From NCBI GenBank assembly GCA_016213985.1, contig JACRPJ010000094.1:1-7749 (forward strand): 7,749 nt of DNA, written 5' to 3'. A program made the translations under genes and the position numbers. This DNA is from Candidatus Woesearchaeota archaeon. Lineage in GTDB: Archaea > Nanobdellota > Nanobdellia > Woesearchaeales > GW2011-AR9. Below the pieces are notes generated by a model. The model saw nothing but the letters and a program-made list of their open reading frames with translations. It was not told the origin of the DNA and searched no databases. Below, piece after piece: positions 6,359 to 7,749 of the stretch (position 1 is its first letter; each line of letters opens with the position of its first letter).

Positions 6359-7273
6359 TCAAGCTTTATTCACACTCCCAAACAATTTTATTCGTTGCTC
6401 GGCTACCTTTCGAATCAATTCCCGAGCCGGTCCTAAAATATGCCGGGGATCAAGTTCCTGGGGATGCTCGCGAATTACTTTTCTTACTCCAGCATCAAAA
6501 GCTATTCTTAAATCAGTATCGGTATTAATTTTATTGATTCCGTTTTTTATTGCTAATCGGATTTGGGAATCAGGAACTCCTTTTATTCCGGGCAACTCCG
6601 CTCCATATTTTTGGGCAAGATGGACTATTTTCGGGGGCACTCCGGATGCTCCGTGTAACACCAAGGGAACATTGGTTTTATCTTTAATTTGTTTTAGTAA
6701 GCCAATCTTTAATTGCGCTCTGCCGGAAAACTTGTATGCACCATGCGAAGTTCCAATGGCTACCGCCAGAAAATCACAATCGGTACGATCCACAAATTCT
6801 TTGGCTTTACTGGGATCAGTGTAAACCATTCTTTCTGAGCGAACTAAATCCTCTTTGCCTCCAATGGTTCCTAACTCTGCCTCCACCGAAACTCCTTTCC
6901 GATGAGCTAGTTGCACTACTTGCCTGGTTAACCGGATATTCTTCGCGAATTCTTCGCTGGAAGCATCAATCATTACTGAAGAATACCCTAAAGCGACACA
7001 ACGCTTGATTACTTTCATATCTTTACCATGATCCAGATGCAGAGCGATAGGAACTTTACTTAGTTTAGATGCGGTTACAGCCAAATTATATAGAAAATTA
7101 ATCCCAGCATATGCAATCGCGCCTTCCGAAGTAGCCAAGATCACTGGAGATTTCAAGTTCTGTGCTGCTTGCACTATTCCCTGCATGATTTCCATATTGT
7201 TAATATTAAAATGTCCTACAGCATAATTATGCAGGTGTGCTTTGGCTAGCATTTGTTTAGTATTGGCTAACAT
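6359..7273 (-). CDS. fba: Class II fructose-bisphosphate aldolase (FbaA/GatY/KbaY family)
   Basis: Zinc-dependent class II aldolase that interconverts fructose 1,6-bisphosphate with glyceraldehyde 3-phosphate and dihydroxyacetone phosphate; cytosolic TIM barrel of 304 residues, the length of the short GatY/Bacillus-type branch. Motifs in order: GHFNINN at 20-26, HLDHG at 79-83 (catalytic Asp81, zinc ligand His82), SVMIDAS at 99-105, VEAELG at 130-135, GTSHGAYK at 174-181 (zinc ligand His177), LHGASGVP at 206-213 (zinc ligand His207), and KINTDTDLR at 248-256 for phosphate binding. A tagatose-bisphosphate aldolase cannot be excluded from sequence alone, but the rpiB-rpe neighbours favour FBP. 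Most archaea use a class I aldolase or the bifunctional FBP aldolase/phosphatase, so this is probably of bacterial origin. GAGG of the SD overlaps the preceding stop. Confidence 0.93.
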   Translation of the reverse strand: MLANTKQMLAKAHLHNYAVGHFNINNMEIMQGIVQAAQNLKSPVILATSEGAIAYAGINFLYNLAVTASKLSKVPIALHLDHGKDMKVIKRCVALGYSSVMIDASSEEFAKNIRLTRQVVQLAHRKGVSVEAELGTIGGKEDLVRSERMVYTDPSKAKEFVDRTDCDFLAVAIGTSHGAYKFSGRAQLKIGLLKQIKDKTNVPLVLHGASGVPPKIVHLAQKYGAELPGIKGVPDSQIRLAIKNGINKINTDTDLRIAFDAGVRKVIREHPQELDPRHILGPARELIRKVAEQRIKLFGSVNKA

Positions 7274-7282
7274 GTTCCCCCT

Positions 7283-7681
7283 CTAGAAGTCATCTGCTTC
7301 CTCCTTGCTTTCTTTCTCCTCCATATACAAATACTCCACAATGAACAAAGACCCAGTAGCTAATAAAGGTGCTGCCGCCAGGATATAAGCCAGCGACAAT
7401 ACTTGACTCATGGAAAAGATTAAGTATCCTGAACCTAGAATGACAAAAATACACCCGCCAATTGGTCCATTCTTCCACGATATTACCGTAGTTAATAGCA
7501 ATATCACTCCGACCATAATCACTGCCATCAAGTATTCCCCTCGGCCATAAACCAGCAAAACCACCAACCAAGCCAGTATTAGTCCCAGAGAAAACACTTT
7601 AGGCACCATACTAAATAGCTTGGTGAAATTTATCTTTTCTCTAAAAGGTGTACTTTGCACTCTTTTAAGATGGGTTCTCAT
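7283..7681 (-). CDS. Small four-helix membrane protein, unknown function
   Basis: A 132-residue integral membrane protein that I do not recognise with confidence. The basic N terminus (about 1-28, with several Lys/Arg) is followed by four hydrophobic segments at about 29-46, 50-68, 73-90 and 95-117, joined by short loops (GRGEY, SWKNGP). It ends in a strongly acidic tail, EEKESKEEADDF, so both ends are probably cytoplasmic. The GG.IFVILG stretch in the third helix recalls small DUF-type four-helix proteins of archaea, but I cannot name the family. It lies 9 bases before fba and its stop codon abuts the fba SD. Its ATG overlaps the TGA of the preceding gene, so it is co-transcribed and probably translationally coupled. 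Only a weak GGAA precedes its start. Confidence 0.75.
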   Translation of the reverse strand: MRTHLKRVQSTPFREKINFTKLFSMVPKVFSLGLILAWLVVLLVYGRGEYLMAVIMVGVILLLTTVISWKNGPIGGCIFVILGSGYLIFSMSQVLSLAYILAAAPLLATGSLFIVEYLYMEEKESKEEADDF

Positions 7682-7749
7682 CTTAGTTTCCGTTTAACCA
7701 CGTCGATCTTGTACTTTCTAATCGCATTCAGGGCTTCTCTTTCGGTGAG
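7678..7749 (-). CDS. C-terminal end of an unidentified gene (partial)
   Basis: The last 72 bases read open on the minus strand and encode 23 residues (LTEREALNAIRKYK, then IDVVKRKLR) ending in TGA. This stop overlaps the ATG of the membrane-protein gene as ATGA. The overlap and the charged helical look suggest the end of a real gene of the same operon. The rest lies beyond the window and the product cannot be named. Confidence 0.55.
   Translation of the reverse strand, partial: LTEREALNAIRKYKIDVVKRKLR

Noticed and set aside
6243..6824. Plus-strand open frame of 193 codons antisense to rpiB and fba
   Set aside because: It is the complement of two genes with all family motifs intact; no SD or family signature of its own.
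7290..7571. Second minus-strand frame inside the four-helix membrane protein gene
   Set aside because: Same strand, other frame; it lacks coherent hydrophobic segments and a start site, while the 132-residue frame has four clean helices and proper junctions.
1..7749. CRISPR array, tRNA, rRNA, insertion sequence or integrase
   Set aside because: No regularly spaced direct repeats, cloverleaf-like sequence, transposase motif or terminal inverted repeats were seen on either strand.

Overview
The window looks like a piece of a small archaeal genome, most likely from the DPANN group (Woesearchaeota/Pacearchaeota-like). The main evidence is the first gene. It opens with a Lys-Lys-Gly|Gln-Val-Thr-Val-Phe-Ile class III (archaellin/pilin-type) signal followed by one hydrophobic helix, a start I associate with surface proteins of these archaea. 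Two TATA-box-like promoters of archaeal form agree with this. The assignment is inference, because there is no rRNA or tRNA here. Several enzymes are of bacterial type, which is common in DPANN genomes.

Left part (1-5220, AT-rich): an envelope or surface module. A promoter and Shine-Dalgarno site lead into a pilin-like anchored protein with two C-terminal Ig/cadherin-like repeats (70-1503). A few bases further on is a 960-residue secreted protein (1508-4390) with a peptidoglycan-binding-like domain and a C-terminal caspase-fold/CHAT-like domain that has a plausible His/Cys dyad. Facing it, with only 7 bases between the stop codons, is a YkuD-type L,D-transpeptidase with a lipoprotein-like N terminus (5150-4398, minus), which has its own nearly leaderless promoter.

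Right part (5236-7749, minus strand, visibly richer in G+C): a tightly packed operon of central sugar metabolism. In transcription order it holds the last 23 codons of an unknown gene, a four-helix membrane protein, class II fructose-bisphosphate aldolase, ribose-5-phosphate isomerase B and ribulose-phosphate 3-epimerase. Together the three enzymes supply the isomerase/epimerase steps of the non-oxidative pentose phosphate pathway and link it to fructose bisphosphate and triose phosphates. Gaps are 2 to 17 bases or short overlaps, and Shine-Dalgarno sites precede the three enzyme genes.

The most interesting part is the left module: an apparent archaeon with a peptidoglycan-binding-like, CHAT-like secreted protein next to an L,D-transpeptidase, although archaea do not make murein. 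This could be a system for attaching to or modifying a bacterial envelope, or for cross-linking the cell's own surface proteins. That is a hypothesis; the domain signatures themselves are visible in the sequence.
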